A stretch of 59,852 bases of DNA, from positions 1 through 59,852 of the IMG/VR virus record IMGVR_UViG_3300008107_000220. The stretch is one strand, 5' to 3'. This document shows positions 23,393 through 31,808 of the stretch, piece by piece; position 1 is the stretch's first letter; each line of letters begins with the position of its first letter. The notes under the pieces are model-generated. The model was not told the origin of the DNA and did not search any database. It saw only the letters and a list, made by a program, of their open reading frames with translations. The position numbers and the translations under genes were made by a program. Source of the DNA: a virus.

Positions 23393-24211
23393 TCATGGAT
23401 TTGTTAGTCCTCTTAATTCCCTTTCTTCAGCAGGAGTGATATTACCTTTTGCTTGTTTTACTCTCAATACTCCTACTCTTCCGGAGTTTGAACTTGGTCT
23501 TCCGCTAGTTGTATTTGTTACGGATGTTTCTGTAGATGATTGTTGTGATGACCCAGAACTTGAACTACCTGTTTGATTTTCTCTAATAATTGTATATCTA
23601 TCATAATTAAATGTCACTGTGATTTTTAAAATGTCAGCTGGACCATATGAAATAGGTACAGAAGCAACTGATTTTGGAAAAGCATTAACTAAATTATAAG
23701 TTCTTGATTTATATTCTTTACCAACAAGTCCATAATCTCTTTCCATTTTAGCGATCTGAACAGAAGTTTTATAATCGTCAGGAAATCTAAATCTTCTATA
23801 AAATCCCTTATCTTGTGAATTTTGTCCTACTTTCCCGCCAGAACCACCAGATATAAAATCCATCCAACCTTGAAATAATTCCAATACTCTATATTTTCTA
23901 TCAACGTAAAACGTCGCATCAATATCAGTATACAGTCTAGTGTGAGCAAATTCTTGAGTAACTCCTAAGAAATTATCTTTAACTTCGGATGTAGCAAAAG
24001 TTGATCCTGGTAAAGATATATCGGAGCAAAGAACACCATATGCTCTCGTATCTAAACTAACACCAGATTCTATATAACCCTCTCTACCTAAAAATTGTAT
24101 AAGATCTGATGGTAGACCAAATTCAACTACATATTCATTACTCAAGGAAAGATCACTGTATAATTTACGTTGATCTTGAGTTAGTATGGTGTATACAGGC
24201 GTACCAGCCAT
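23393..24211 (-). CDS. 54: baseplate tail-tube initiator gp54-like (272 aa)
   Basis: The tail-tube fold is suggested by YVVEFGLPSD, LCSDISLPGSTFATSEVKDN, RLYTDIDATFYVDRKYRVL and FQGWMDFISGG, a pattern shared by T4 gp19/gp54-type proteins. The C-terminus is Ser/Thr/Gly-rich and less ordered. Together with gp48 (25101-26090, plus strand) it would cap the baseplate and nucleate tube polymerisation. The gene is divergent from gp4, with the two starts embedded in a perfect inverted repeat at 24209-24254. A gp19-paralogue assignment is an alternative. Confidence 0.7.
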   Translation of the reverse strand: MAGTPVYTILTQDQRKLYSDLSLSNEYVVEFGLPSDLIQFLGREGYIESGVSLDTRAYGVLCSDISLPGSTFATSEVKDNFLGVTQEFAHTRLYTDIDATFYVDRKYRVLELFQGWMDFISGGSGGKVGQNSQDKGFYRRFRFPDDYKTSVQIAKMERDYGLVGKEYKSRTYNLVNAFPKSVASVPISYGPADILKITVTFNYDRYTIIRENQTGSSSSGSSQQSSTETSVTNTTSGRPSSNSGRVGVLRVKQAKGNITPAEERELRGLTNP

Positions 24212-24254
24212 CTAAATATCTCTTATGGAGTCTTAATTATAAAGTATTTAGATG
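24209..24254. promoter_or_regulatory. symmetric divergent late promoter region
   Basis: CATCTAAATA and TATTTAGATG form a perfect 10-bp inverted repeat spaced by 26 bases. Each arm carries the start codon of one divergent gene (minus ATG 24211, plus ATG 24252) and, on the other strand, a CTAAATA late-type -10 box for the opposite gene. Transcription in both directions is therefore set by one small symmetric element. Confidence 0.65.
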
Positions 24255-24686
24255 TCATATAAGGGAAAATACCAACCATCGTTTCCACAAAAATACAAAG
24301 GAGATCCAACGAATATCATCTATAGATCTCTTTGGGAACGTAAATTTATGGTTTATTGTGATATAAATGAAAAGATTTTGGAATGGGGATCAGAGGAAAT
24401 GTTTGTATGGTATCGGTCTCCAGTAGATAGCAAACCTCACCGATATTTTCCAGACTTTTATATCAAAGTTCAGGAATCAACAGGACAAATTAAAAAGTAT
24501 TTGATTGAGATTAAACCAAAAAGACAAACTGCTCCTCCACAAAAACCAAAAAGACAGACTAAACAATATCTTTATGAAGCGTATGAGTATGCCAAAAATC
24601 AGGCAAAGTGGAAAGCAGCAGAAGAATGGTGTGCTGATCGTGGTTATGAATTCAAAGTTCTTACCGAAAACGAATTAGGTATTTGA
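24252..24686 (+). CDS. 4: head-completion nuclease gp4
   Basis: A 144-residue protein matching T4 gp4/gp50 (150 residues), the head-completion protein. Visible motifs are YRSLWERKFMVYCD, ILEWGSEEMFVWYRSP, HRYFPDFYIKV and LIEIKPKRQT, i.e. an E...D-F-x-x...E-I-K layout of the TnsA-like/PD-(D/E)XK nuclease fold. It is the first gene of the only plus-strand block. It probably trims or closes the packaged DNA end before tail joining. Confidence 0.88.
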   Translation: MSYKGKYQPSFPQKYKGDPTNIIYRSLWERKFMVYCDINEKILEWGSEEMFVWYRSPVDSKPHRYFPDFYIKVQESTGQIKKYLIEIKPKRQTAPPQKPKRQTKQYLYEAYEYAKNQAKWKAAEEWCADRGYEFKVLTENELGI

Positions 24687-24687
24687 G

Positions 24688-25089
24688 ATGCCTAGAAAGA
24701 CACTCAAGCAAAGACAAGAAAGTAATCCAACCGATGATAATGACAATCGGGTTCGTTCGGTTATTGATGGTGTGATTGGTAATGAAGATCCCGATGATTT
24801 GATGCTTGAGATTTTAAATGTTTTACAAGAAAGTGGACGAGTTCCAAGAGCAGGTAAATATTATACTTTTGTCTACCGACCAAAGACACCATATATAACT
24901 TACGATCAAAATCCTCTAGTTGCGGTCACTGAAGTTTTCCGATGGGGATTTAAGGGTATTAATTTTCACTGGGGAGAGTTAAGACAATATACTTATGATG
25001 AAGTTGCTGGGCAATTGTATGAGGTTTATGCTGACGAACTTGCCGACTTAAGAGAGATTCCTTTTGCCAACATCCGTCTAAATAGTTAA
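24688..25089 (+). CDS. conserved virion-associated hypothetical protein (133 aa)
   Basis: A charged N-terminus (RKTLKQRQESNPTDDNDN) precedes a compact domain with YYTFVYRPKTPYITYDQNP, then FRWGFKGINFHWGELRQYTY and QLYEVYADELADLREIPF. I recognise the FRWGFKGINFHW style from T4-like cyanophages, where it occurs between gp4 and baseplate genes, but its role is unknown. The start is one base past the gp4 stop and it is followed after 11 bases by gp48. A baseplate or neck role is inferred from position. Confidence 0.65.
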   Translation: MPRKTLKQRQESNPTDDNDNRVRSVIDGVIGNEDPDDLMLEILNVLQESGRVPRAGKYYTFVYRPKTPYITYDQNPLVAVTEVFRWGFKGINFHWGELRQYTYDEVAGQLYEVYADELADLREIPFANIRLNS

Positions 25090-25100
25090 AAAATAGCCAA

Positions 25101-26090
25101 ATGGCAGAAGTATTAAGATATCCATACGAAGCACTAACGGATAGTACAGATTATCTACAGATAAATCTGATAGAAAAAAATGTAACTAATTTTGGATCAG
25201 AAAATACTTTAGAAAAGTTGTCTTTGATCAATCGTGGGAAATTTGCTCCAAGAGCAGAAAATAAAAATGTAAATATAAACAAAAAAGAAGCAAATCGTGG
25301 ATTATCTCGACAGACATTAACATCTGGTGGGGTCATTCTATTACCAATGCCATCAAGTATTAATGATACTAACCAAGTTAGCTACTCTGATGATAGTCTT
25401 GATGCCATTACTGCCACTATTGCTAAAGGAGTTGGTGGATCTATAAAGACACCACTATTTGACGCAAAAGGACAATTAAATACTACAGAAATTTTATCAA
25501 ATATAAATAAATTCTTAATTCAACCTACTGTAGAGAACCAAGGACTGATAAAAAATCTAATATTGACGAATCTAGCATCTCAAGCAGCAAGTCTTGCTGG
25601 TATAGGAAACTTAAGCCTCAACCAAGCAATAGCAAGATCTTCTGGTCAAATTATTAATCCAAATATGGAGCTTTTGTTTAATAATCCAACCATTCGTAAT
25701 TTTAGATTTTCATTTAAAATGACTCCTAGAAATACCGCAGAAGCAAATCAAATAAAATTAATTATAAGAAGTCTTAAAAAACACATGTCGCCCAGAGACT
25801 CTGCTAGTTTTGCCGATGCTAATCAACCAAATAGTAATATTTTTCTAGCTGCTCCAAATATTTTTGAGTTAAGATATAAAACTGGTAATGCCAATCACAA
25901 GTATTTGAATAGATTTAAGCGTTGTGTTCTTGAAAATATGTCTGTTAACTACACAGGTGAAAATGTTTATGCAACTTATCCAGATGGTCAACCAGTATCA
26001 ACAGTAATGGATTTGTCATTTAAAGAACTTGAACCAATTTACGCATCAGATTATGGAACTGATGAAGGACAAATAGGAACAGGATACTAA
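25101..26090 (+). CDS. 48: baseplate tail-tube cap gp48
   Basis: A 329-residue protein comparable to T4 gp48 (364). It carries ILLPMPSSINDTNQVSYSDD near residue 80, NPTIRNFRFSFKMTPRNTAE and IIRSLKKHMSP, features of gp48 that caps the baseplate and starts the tail tube. In T4, genes 48 and 54 are adjacent; here they flank the divergent promoter and gp4. It overlaps the gp53 start by one base. Confidence 0.85.
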   Translation: MAEVLRYPYEALTDSTDYLQINLIEKNVTNFGSENTLEKLSLINRGKFAPRAENKNVNINKKEANRGLSRQTLTSGGVILLPMPSSINDTNQVSYSDDSLDAITATIAKGVGGSIKTPLFDAKGQLNTTEILSNINKFLIQPTVENQGLIKNLILTNLASQAASLAGIGNLSLNQAIARSSGQIINPNMELLFNNPTIRNFRFSFKMTPRNTAEANQIKLIIRSLKKHMSPRDSASFADANQPNSNIFLAAPNIFELRYKTGNANHKYLNRFKRCVLENMSVNYTGENVYATYPDGQPVSTVMDLSFKELEPIYASDYGTDEGQIGTGY

Positions 26091-26740
26091 TGGGATACTT
26101 CAGAGAACTACCAGATCTAGCATATCAATCGTTCTTGCCAGGAAAGAACTCATCGCAGGATTATGTGATTGCGAAGAACCTTTTCCGTAGAGTCAAATTT
26201 CGTGATGACTTATATAATGTATTCACCATCTTTGACAAGTATCAAATCAAAGATGGTGCTCGTCCAGATACCGTTGCCGACGAGATCTATGGAAGTCCAG
26301 AACTAGATTGGGTTGTTTTGACCACTGCTAACATCATCAATGTCAGAGATCAGTGGCCTCTATCAGACTATCAACTTTATAATTATGCCGAGAACAAATA
26401 TGGCAATGATCTTACGAAGATCAGATTCTATGAGACTACAGAAGTTAAAGATTCTTCCAACCGCCTGATTCTTCCTGCTGGTAAAGTTGTAACCCAAAAC
26501 TTTACAATACCAGATCCAGATGATGGAACAAAAACTCTGAGTCCTGTGACTGGTATTACAAACTATGAGTATGAAACCAGAAAGAATGATGAAAAAAGGT
26601 CCATCTATCTTCTCAAACCAGCGTATCTACAACAGTTTCTGAATGATATGAGAAGAGAGATGTTATATTCAGAGTCTTCAGAATACATTACAGACACTCT
26701 GATTCAGACTCAAAATACTAACATTACACTACCACAATAA
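26090..26740 (+). CDS. 53: baseplate wedge gp53
   Basis: A 216-residue wedge protein similar in size to T4 gp53 (196). The gp53 family signature is seen in KNLFRRVKFRDDLYNVFTIF, YQIKDGARPDTVADEIYGSP, ELDWVVLTTANIINVRDQWP and LYNYAENKYG. It links wedge to hub and carries a LysM-like region in T4. The 3' end overlaps the convergent Mom-like gene by 12 bases, so the two transcription units collide here with no visible terminator. Confidence 0.9.
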   Translation: MGYFRELPDLAYQSFLPGKNSSQDYVIAKNLFRRVKFRDDLYNVFTIFDKYQIKDGARPDTVADEIYGSPELDWVVLTTANIINVRDQWPLSDYQLYNYAENKYGNDLTKIRFYETTEVKDSSNRLILPAGKVVTQNFTIPDPDDGTKTLSPVTGITNYEYETRKNDEKRSIYLLKPAYLQQFLNDMRREMLYSESSEYITDTLIQTQNTNITLPQ

Positions 26741-27316
26741 CTCTAAGTTCTTATCAAAAACCATCACATATCGGTGCTTGCGGGAGCGGTCTTTCCATTC
26801 TCCTTCAGCACCTTTAATTTTGCCTCTAGAGTGTTTAGTTCCGTCTGCATAGTAGAAATCTTTCTTTGAGTCTGTGAGTCCGCAATATTTAAAGTTACAA
26901 GCCCGATAGATTGTACCACTATGGAAATCACTATCAGCGTAAGAGATGATTGCTTTAACTTCAGTATCCTTCCGTAACTGTCTAATCGCTCTTGAAACAA
27001 ACCAAGAAGTGATATTATGCTCACTAGATTGGGTGTCTGGATGGATGCAGAGACGGGAAAGTTCAAATAGTCCTTGTTGATCATTTCGTTCAAGTCCAAA
27101 TGCTCCTTGTGCGACTTCTGGAACAGGGAGTCCAGTGAAAACACAGACTCCCTGAATACCACCAATATTCAAAGGGCAGAAGTCATTACCCTTATACAAA
27201 CCGTAGTTGTAACCACTCTTAAAGGATTTAGAAAAGTCCTTAAGATAATGAAACCGCAGAAGTAACTCTGCGGCTTCGGATTTACTTACACGGTCAATGT
27301 AGTAATCAGTCTTCAC
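26729..27316 (-). CDS. Mom-like DNA adenine modification protein (195 aa)
   Basis: A GNAT-fold protein with the Mu Mom pattern: FHYLKDFSKSFKSGYNYGLY, NIGGIQGVCVFTG, then FELSRLCIHPDTQSSEHNIT (ELSRL at 85-89), ISYADSDFHSGTIYRACNFK and YCGLTD. Mom converts adenine in phage DNA to a carbamoylmethyl derivative and protects it from restriction. Start is GTG overlapping the gp32 stop as GTGA, so it is coupled to gp32, an abundant replication protein. A generic acetyltransferase is the alternative, but the SYAD...G-x-I-Y block favours Mom. Confidence 0.8.
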   Translation of the reverse strand: MKTDYYIDRVSKSEAAELLLRFHYLKDFSKSFKSGYNYGLYKGNDFCPLNIGGIQGVCVFTGLPVPEVAQGAFGLERNDQQGLFELSRLCIHPDTQSSEHNITSWFVSRAIRQLRKDTEVKAIISYADSDFHSGTIYRACNFKYCGLTDSKKDFYYADGTKHSRGKIKGAEGEWKDRSRKHRYVMVFDKNLELLW

Positions 27317-28233
27317 TCCTCAGCAAGACGGGCGAAGTACGACAGGGCATCATCATCCTCATCTTCTTCCACTGCGGGACGGCGAGTGGGTTTCAGAGAA
27401 GACAGTTCCTCACGGAGATCTTCGGTCAGTTCACGAGTAGAACCACGAGTGTTGTCTTCATCAAGATCTTCAGGATCTTGATAACGGGGAGTGCCTTTGG
27501 AACCAAGCACATAGTCCAGACGCTTCTTCAGTTCATCATAAGACTTAAACTGATCAGCAGCAACCAGTTCAGCAAGCGAATACTGCTTCTTCCAGATTGC
27601 TTCCATTGCGTCATCGTCGTCCAGAAGGGATTCAGGACGGGCAAACTCACTGGAATCATAGTTACGATAACCAGCAACATTCTTTGCCTTCAGTTTGAAG
27701 TTAGCACCCTGCCAGAAGTCAAACGGATCAATTGCTTCCTCATCTTCAAACTCAGGTTGCATCGCAGCAGTCAGTTTGTCAAAGATCTTCTTACCGTACT
27801 TGAACAGGAAGACTTTGCCTTCGTTGGCGGGATTGGCAGGATCCTTCACCACATAGATGTTGCTCACATAGGTCAGTTTACGCTTCTGCTTACGTGCCAG
27901 TTCCTTACCAGCATCAGTGCCGTTGTTCCACAGTTCAGAGTTCAGTTCGGACACAGGATCCTTCTGATTCAGAGTGGTAAGACTGTTCTCAATGTACCAA
28001 CCACCAGGACCTTGGAATGCGTGACTGTAGAGTTTCACGAACGGCAGGTCTTCGCCGTTGGGAGCAGGCAGGAAACGGATTACGGCATAACCATTACCGC
28101 TTTTATCTACATCCAGTTTCCACAGACGGTCATCACTAGAACCGCTGCTAGTATTCATTTTTTCAACTTCTTTGACCAGTTTAGCGGTCAGATTACCCAG
28201 TTTGGATTGCTTTTTAAGATCCGAAAAGGACAT
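27313..28233 (-). CDS. 32: single-stranded DNA-binding protein gp32
   Basis: A 306-residue gp32 (T4 301). The N-terminal LAST-type region (SKLGNLTAKLVKEVEK), the core KSGNGYAVIRFLPAPNGEDL with SHAFQGPGGWYIENSLTTL, and the acidic C-terminus (VEEDEDDDALSYFARLAEE) that recruits partner proteins are all visible. It coats single-stranded DNA during replication and repair. It has its own strong promoter at 28277-28305 and is followed by the coupled Mom-like gene. Confidence 0.95.
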   Translation of the reverse strand: MSFSDLKKQSKLGNLTAKLVKEVEKMNTSSGSSDDRLWKLDVDKSGNGYAVIRFLPAPNGEDLPFVKLYSHAFQGPGGWYIENSLTTLNQKDPVSELNSELWNNGTDAGKELARKQKRKLTYVSNIYVVKDPANPANEGKVFLFKYGKKIFDKLTAAMQPEFEDEEAIDPFDFWQGANFKLKAKNVAGYRNYDSSEFARPESLLDDDDAMEAIWKKQYSLAELVAADQFKSYDELKKRLDYVLGSKGTPRYQDPEDLDEDNTRGSTRELTEDLREELSSLKPTRRPAVEEDEDDDALSYFARLAEE

Positions 28234-28276
28234 TTGGATACCTCAGATAGTTTGGATTCGGGGGATTTACTTAGAT

Positions 28277-28305
28277 AGTATAGCGAAGATTGAGTCACCT
28301 GTCAA
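28277..28305 (-). promoter_or_regulatory. sigma70-type promoter of gp32
   Basis: TTGACA, 17 bases, TATACT on the minus strand; predicted start near 28270, about 37 bases before the gp32 ATG. The -35 box lies inside the 3' end of the DUF1825-like gene. Confidence 0.82.
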
Positions 28306-28627
28306 TGAATTGCTTGAGAGACTCAATGGTCTTGTTCATACTACTGAATAAAACTTGCATATCAGTCTCTGGTGGGAATCCCATCAGAGCCACTGATTTG
28401 CGTAGGTTCTCTTTCATCTCAACCGCTTGTGGGTCATCTGAAAGGGACAACCTAGTATACATCACTCTCTGCTTTTCTAGCAAGAGCTCAAGTTTCTCAA
28501 TGTGTTCCAGTTTGGTCTCACGGGGCATCATACCGAAAGTCAGAATGCTTCCGTAGATTTCCTCTTGTAACTTGTTGATTTCTCTCAGTTCGTCTTGAAT
28601 AATATCGGAGTCAAAAAAGTTACTCAT
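28295..28627 (-). CDS. DUF1825-like protein (110 aa)
   Basis: Begins MSNFFDSDIIQDELREINKL and continues with EHIEKLELLLEKQRVMYTRL, LSDDPQAVEMKENLR and PPETDMQVLFSSMNKTIESL. This matches the layout of the cyanobacterial DUF1825 family (FFDSEIV..., RYKVFMKRFELSDD..., MN.TLE.MK). All-helical, likely cytoplasmic. It overlaps the gp59 gene by 8 bases, so it belongs to the gp33-gp59-gp32 replication/late-transcription cluster. It was probably captured from a cyanobacterial host; function unknown in both. Confidence 0.75.
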   Translation of the reverse strand: MSNFFDSDIIQDELREINKLQEEIYGSILTFGMMPRETKLEHIEKLELLLEKQRVMYTRLSLSDDPQAVEMKENLRKSVALMGFPPETDMQVLFSSMNKTIESLKQFIDR

Positions 28628-29216
28628 CTATGATTTCCCTTAAAATCTTCTTGAATTGAAACACATCTGTATTTAGAAATGGAGAATATTTTTTAATTTT
28701 TAAGCTGACGGTTTCCCACACAGGGTCCAGAAGTTTCTTATCAAACATCTTCCCGAACAGGAATATTTTATCATATATGACTAGAGTTTCCAGGCTAATC
28801 TTCCCGCTCAGGAACTTTTTAAGAACGGGTGGATGACCTTTGGAACAGTTCAAGGCATCGTCTAATTTTGTCTCCGAGAACAATTCGTTGCTTTGTTCTT
28901 TGAACAAGTAAGTCAAACTCTGTTGTCTCCGCATCCAATCTGCGTAAGTCCTTTCTCCAGAACTGATAATTTCTCCAATCCATAAGTTCTGTGGGTTGTC
29001 TGATGCTACAAAGTTTGATACTAGAAAATCTAAAACTTCTTTATCGTTGTATTTGCGACTTGTCTTCTCAAACCAGTATTTGTCCTTGCGTTTGTTGAAG
29101 GATGTCATACTGGCACGAGTCTTCGCACCGTACTTAAAGAAGTCGTATTTTGGATTTGTGAAATGATTTTTGAGTGACAAATAATGTTGATAAGTTTCAA
29201 AGGGTGTCACGATCAT
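28620..29216 (-). CDS. 59: helicase loader gp59
   Basis: A 198-residue protein matching T4 gp59 (217), which loads the gp41 replicative helicase on forks. Typical start TPFETYQHYLSLKNHFTNPK, then KYDFFKYGAKTRASMTSFNK and YFLVSNF-type sequence, with LWIGEIISSGERTYADW in the middle. The start overlaps the gp33 stop as ATGA. Its position between gp33 and gp32 matches the T4 order. Confidence 0.92.
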   Translation of the reverse strand: MIVTPFETYQHYLSLKNHFTNPKYDFFKYGAKTRASMTSFNKRKDKYWFEKTSRKYNDKEVLDFLVSNFVASDNPQNLWIGEIISSGERTYADWMRRQQSLTYLFKEQSNELFSETKLDDALNCSKGHPPVLKKFLSGKISLETLVIYDKIFLFGKMFDKKLLDPVWETVSLKIKKYSPFLNTDVFQFKKILREIIDE

Positions 29217-29473
29217 AAAGGCAATCTTGCTCTTGATGTTTTCTTCATAAAGTTAAGACGAGTGGCATCCCACTTGAGTCTTTCTTTTAAAGGTTTTGAA
29301 ATGAGTTTCGTAACTGATTCTACCTCAAGACTATTGACTTCGCAATAGTGACAAATAGCATCAATATAATTCAGATTTTCTTCAGCAACAATTTTCTCAA
29401 TCTCAAGAGCAAACTTGGAAGGGGTTAAAAATTTACTTTCTATTGCCTGTTCTAGTTCTTTATTTGGTTCCAT
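29213..29473 (-). CDS. 33: late-transcription coactivator gp33-like (86 aa)
   Basis: KFALEIEKIVAEENLNYIDA, then ICHYCEVNSLEVESVTKLIS and a basic end (LNFMKKTSRARLPL) resemble gp33, the coactivator joining host RNA polymerase to the sliding clamp at late promoters. T4 gp33 has 112 residues with IIEKMVEEFGMSYLEAT in the same place. I chose the ATG at 29473, preceded by TGGAG, instead of the one at 29578, which would overlap the upstream nuclease by 119 bases. The gene sits directly before gp59, as in T4. Confidence 0.8.
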   Translation of the reverse strand: MEPNKELEQAIESKFLTPSKFALEIEKIVAEENLNYIDAICHYCEVNSLEVESVTKLISKPLKERLKWDATRLNFMKKTSRARLPL

Positions 29474-30140
29474 AGAGCTCCAGTTTATCTCCAACAAACT
29501 TTCTAATGTATTTGCCGAGTAGTTTGATGTACTTTGATTTGTCTCTTTCTTCATAGACGACGCATTCTCCATTTTCACAAGCCATAATGATTACAAGTTT
29601 TTTGACTGAAATACCAGTCAGTTCGTATAGCATACAACCGTAAGCCATACATTGAACAAAATAGTGTTCAATCCACTCGCGTGGTTTTGGTTTTTTGGAA
29701 GTCTTAAAGTCAATTATTGCTAACTCACCGTCATATTCGGCAATACAATCAACTGTCCCAGCAATTCCCAGTTGTTTACTATATAGGGACCCTTCAAGGG
29801 CGTAAATATTATTTATGCGATTTAGATTCGTCTTCGCAATTTTAAACAGAAAATCCGCCATCGGCGCAACAGACGGGAGATCTTTATTGTCCAGATAATT
29901 TTCCACGAGAGAATGCATATCCGTGCCACGAGAAGTAGCTGCCTTAGTAATCTTCTCCGCTTCCTCCTCACCAACCTTTTTACGCCAATTGATGAAAATT
30001 TCACGATTAAAATGGCTGGTAATAGAAGTAATGGAAACAAGTTTTAAAAGTTCTTCTTCCGTAGGAACTTTATAATAACGAACACCATCTATAGTCTCCC
30101 TTTCAAGTTCGGGGAGCGTCACATCAATATGCTTGAACAT
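29460..30140 (-). CDS. PD-(D/E)XK exonuclease (Cas4/RecB-like)
   Basis: A 226-residue nuclease with ATSRGTDMHSLVENYL (RecB/Cas4-type histidine), LGIAGTVDCIAEYDGELAII with the catalytic aspartate, DFKTSKKPK as the D/E-x-K motif and FVQCMAYGCMLYEL (QxxxY). This layout is that of phage and mitochondrial MGME1-like exonucleases acting on single-stranded DNA ends. The ATG at 30140 overlaps the PhoH stop as TGATG; a TTG three bases upstream is the alternative. It belongs to the replication/repair cluster. Confidence 0.88.
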   Translation of the reverse strand: MFKHIDVTLPELERETIDGVRYYKVPTEEELLKLVSITSITSHFNREIFINWRKKVGEEEAEKITKAATSRGTDMHSLVENYLDNKDLPSVAPMADFLFKIAKTNLNRINNIYALEGSLYSKQLGIAGTVDCIAEYDGELAIIDFKTSKKPKPREWIEHYFVQCMAYGCMLYELTGISVKKLVIIMACENGECVVYEERDKSKYIKLLGKYIRKFVGDKLELYGTK

Positions 30141-30898
30141 CAAAAACCTGCTTCCATTTTAGCAATAATGTATTCCTTGACAAGTCCAGAACGAACAATA
30201 TCATCTACACCAAATTCAATTATATCAAAAGATGGCATTTTACGCAATACTGACATAAAATCTACAATACCATTACGCTCGTTTGTTTTCTGTAAGTCTG
30301 ATTGAGAAGCATCGCCACAGAAACAAATCTTGGTATTCTCACCAACACGAGTAATGATTGAATCAAGTTCGTGGAAGTTTAGGTTTTGGAACTCATCAAC
30401 AATAATGATAGCATTATCAAGCGTAGTGCCTCTTAGGAATGAAGTACTCCAGAACTTAATGGTTTCTTGTGACTTGAGATTTCCATAAAGCATCTCAAAG
30501 TCAGCATCAGAAGGCATCTGGAACATATACTTCACCATATTCTTATAAGGAATCTGGTAAATATCTGCCTTATCTTCGTGAGAACCAGGCAAGAATCCAA
30601 TTTCTCTTGTAGCAACTAATGAGCGAACCAGATAGATTTTCTCATAAGGTGTTGATTCATCCAAAACATCTGCAAGAGCATTGTAGAGTGTAATGAAAGT
30701 CTTACCAGTTCCAGCACAACCATAAGCAACTAAGTGTTTACCTGCCGCATATGATTCAAAAAGACGCTTTTGATTGTCTGTAAGTGGATCAATATCAACC
30801 AAATAGTCAGAACTCAGAGGTTTTCTCCTCTTCATCTGTTTTGCCGTCAGACCAACGCCGATTGGTTGCTCTACATTTCCTCTTTTTCTTCTTGCCAT
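30140..30898 (-). CDS. phoH: PhoH-like ATPase
   Basis: A 252-residue P-loop ATPase. Walker A GCAGTGKT is at residues 60-67, Walker B IIIVDEFQN near 168-176, and CFCGDASQSD as the sensor motif follows. LTDNQKRLFESYAAGK before the P-loop is typical of PhoH. PhoH is near-universal in marine cyanophages and belongs to the host phosphate regulon; its biochemical job (RNA helicase or unwinding) in phages is not settled. It overlaps both neighbours by one base. Confidence 0.93.
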   Translation of the reverse strand: MARRKRGNVEQPIGVGLTAKQMKRRKPLSSDYLVDIDPLTDNQKRLFESYAAGKHLVAYGCAGTGKTFITLYNALADVLDESTPYEKIYLVRSLVATREIGFLPGSHEDKADIYQIPYKNMVKYMFQMPSDADFEMLYGNLKSQETIKFWSTSFLRGTTLDNAIIIVDEFQNLNFHELDSIITRVGENTKICFCGDASQSDLQKTNERNGIVDFMSVLRKMPSFDIIEFGVDDIVRSGLVKEYIIAKMEAGF

Positions 30899-31146
30899 TA
30901 GATTTTCTTTACGTAAGAGCCAGGTGCTTTGGATGCCTTGTGAAGAACATCATTCCATCCAGGGTTGCGATTGATGAGTCTATCTTTCCACTCACCAACC
31001 TCACCAGAACCAGGACAGGTAGATGGATCACTCCAATCCCTATCCCAGTCTGGATTATCTAACTTCCACTGAGACCAGTCGTGAACACTCATGTTCACTT
31101 CTTTCTGTTCACCAGTGGTCTTATGAATAACGGGGTATGTCGCCAT
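30898..31146 (-). CDS. conserved phage hypothetical protein (82 aa)
   Basis: YPVIHKTTGEQKEVNMSVHD, then WKLDNPDWDRDWSDPSTCPG and GEWKDRLINRNPGWNDVLHK: a tryptophan- and proline-rich protein I know from marine T4-like phages next to PhoH, without an assigned function. The regular K-T-G-E-Q-K-E start looks like a strand hairpin of the FmdB zinc-ribbon type, but the paired cysteines are absent (a single C44). Coupled to PhoH by a TAATG overlap. Confidence 0.75.
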   Translation of the reverse strand: MATYPVIHKTTGEQKEVNMSVHDWSQWKLDNPDWDRDWSDPSTCPGSGEVGEWKDRLINRNPGWNDVLHKASKAPGSYVKKI

Positions 31147-31172
31147 AAAGTTACGAATTCAAGATAAAATAT

Positions 31173-31808
31173 TTAGACCCACTCAAGGGCTTCTGCGACT
31201 GTTGGGAATTGTTCGGAAAAAACTTTCTTACATTCCAGAGCAATGTCCATATGCTCTTTCTGGGTGCCATTTTTTTCTCTAAGTTGAATGTAATGAATCC
31301 AGTTGCGGCAAGATCCACTCATATAGATGCGTGTGGGCGTCGCTAAGGGCAGTACAAACCGAGCACACTCCTTTGCGACTCCTGCCTCCAGAAGACGCTT
31401 GTAGAGGTTGTTAGAGTGGGCAAATAGTTCAGCAATTTCTGCTTGAAATTTAAGTTTTACATAGTCACCAAGATCATCAGTAGAATTCTGACGATTCTTA
31501 GTATCTTGACGACGAAGATCTGGAACAGGAATATTTTCAGTAATCAGATTTGTATCAGCATAACGCTGGGAAAACTCTTGAAATGTAAAACTACGGTGCC
31601 TTAATATTTGAGCCGCGATACCACGATTTGTTTCAATCTCAAGAGTCATAAATGCCTGCTCAAAAACAGACCAATGATTGTGCTTAATACAATAACGTAA
31701 CAGACCTGCATAGTTTTCAGAATCCTGATTTGCTGGATTAGAAACTCTCGCAACATAGGCCATTGTTTGTTCTGCATCGGGAGTCACACTGATGAGTTTT
31801 ACTGTCAT
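31173..31808 (-). CDS. thyX: flavin-dependent thymidylate synthase ThyX
   Basis: A 211-residue ThyX. The family motif RHRSFTFQEFSQRY is at residues 70-83, with NHWSVFEQAFMTLEIET before and RIYMSGSCRNWIHYIQLR after. It makes dTMP from dUMP using FAD and methylene-tetrahydrofolate, supplying thymidine for phage DNA; marine cyanophages usually carry ThyX in place of ThyA. The start overlaps the upstream 62-residue gene as ATGA, so it is coupled to it. Confidence 0.95.
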   Translation of the reverse strand: MTVKLISVTPDAEQTMAYVARVSNPANQDSENYAGLLRYCIKHNHWSVFEQAFMTLEIETNRGIAAQILRHRSFTFQEFSQRYADTNLITENIPVPDLRRQDTKNRQNSTDDLGDYVKLKFQAEIAELFAHSNNLYKRLLEAGVAKECARFVLPLATPTRIYMSGSCRNWIHYIQLREKNGTQKEHMDIALECKKVFSEQFPTVAEALEWV

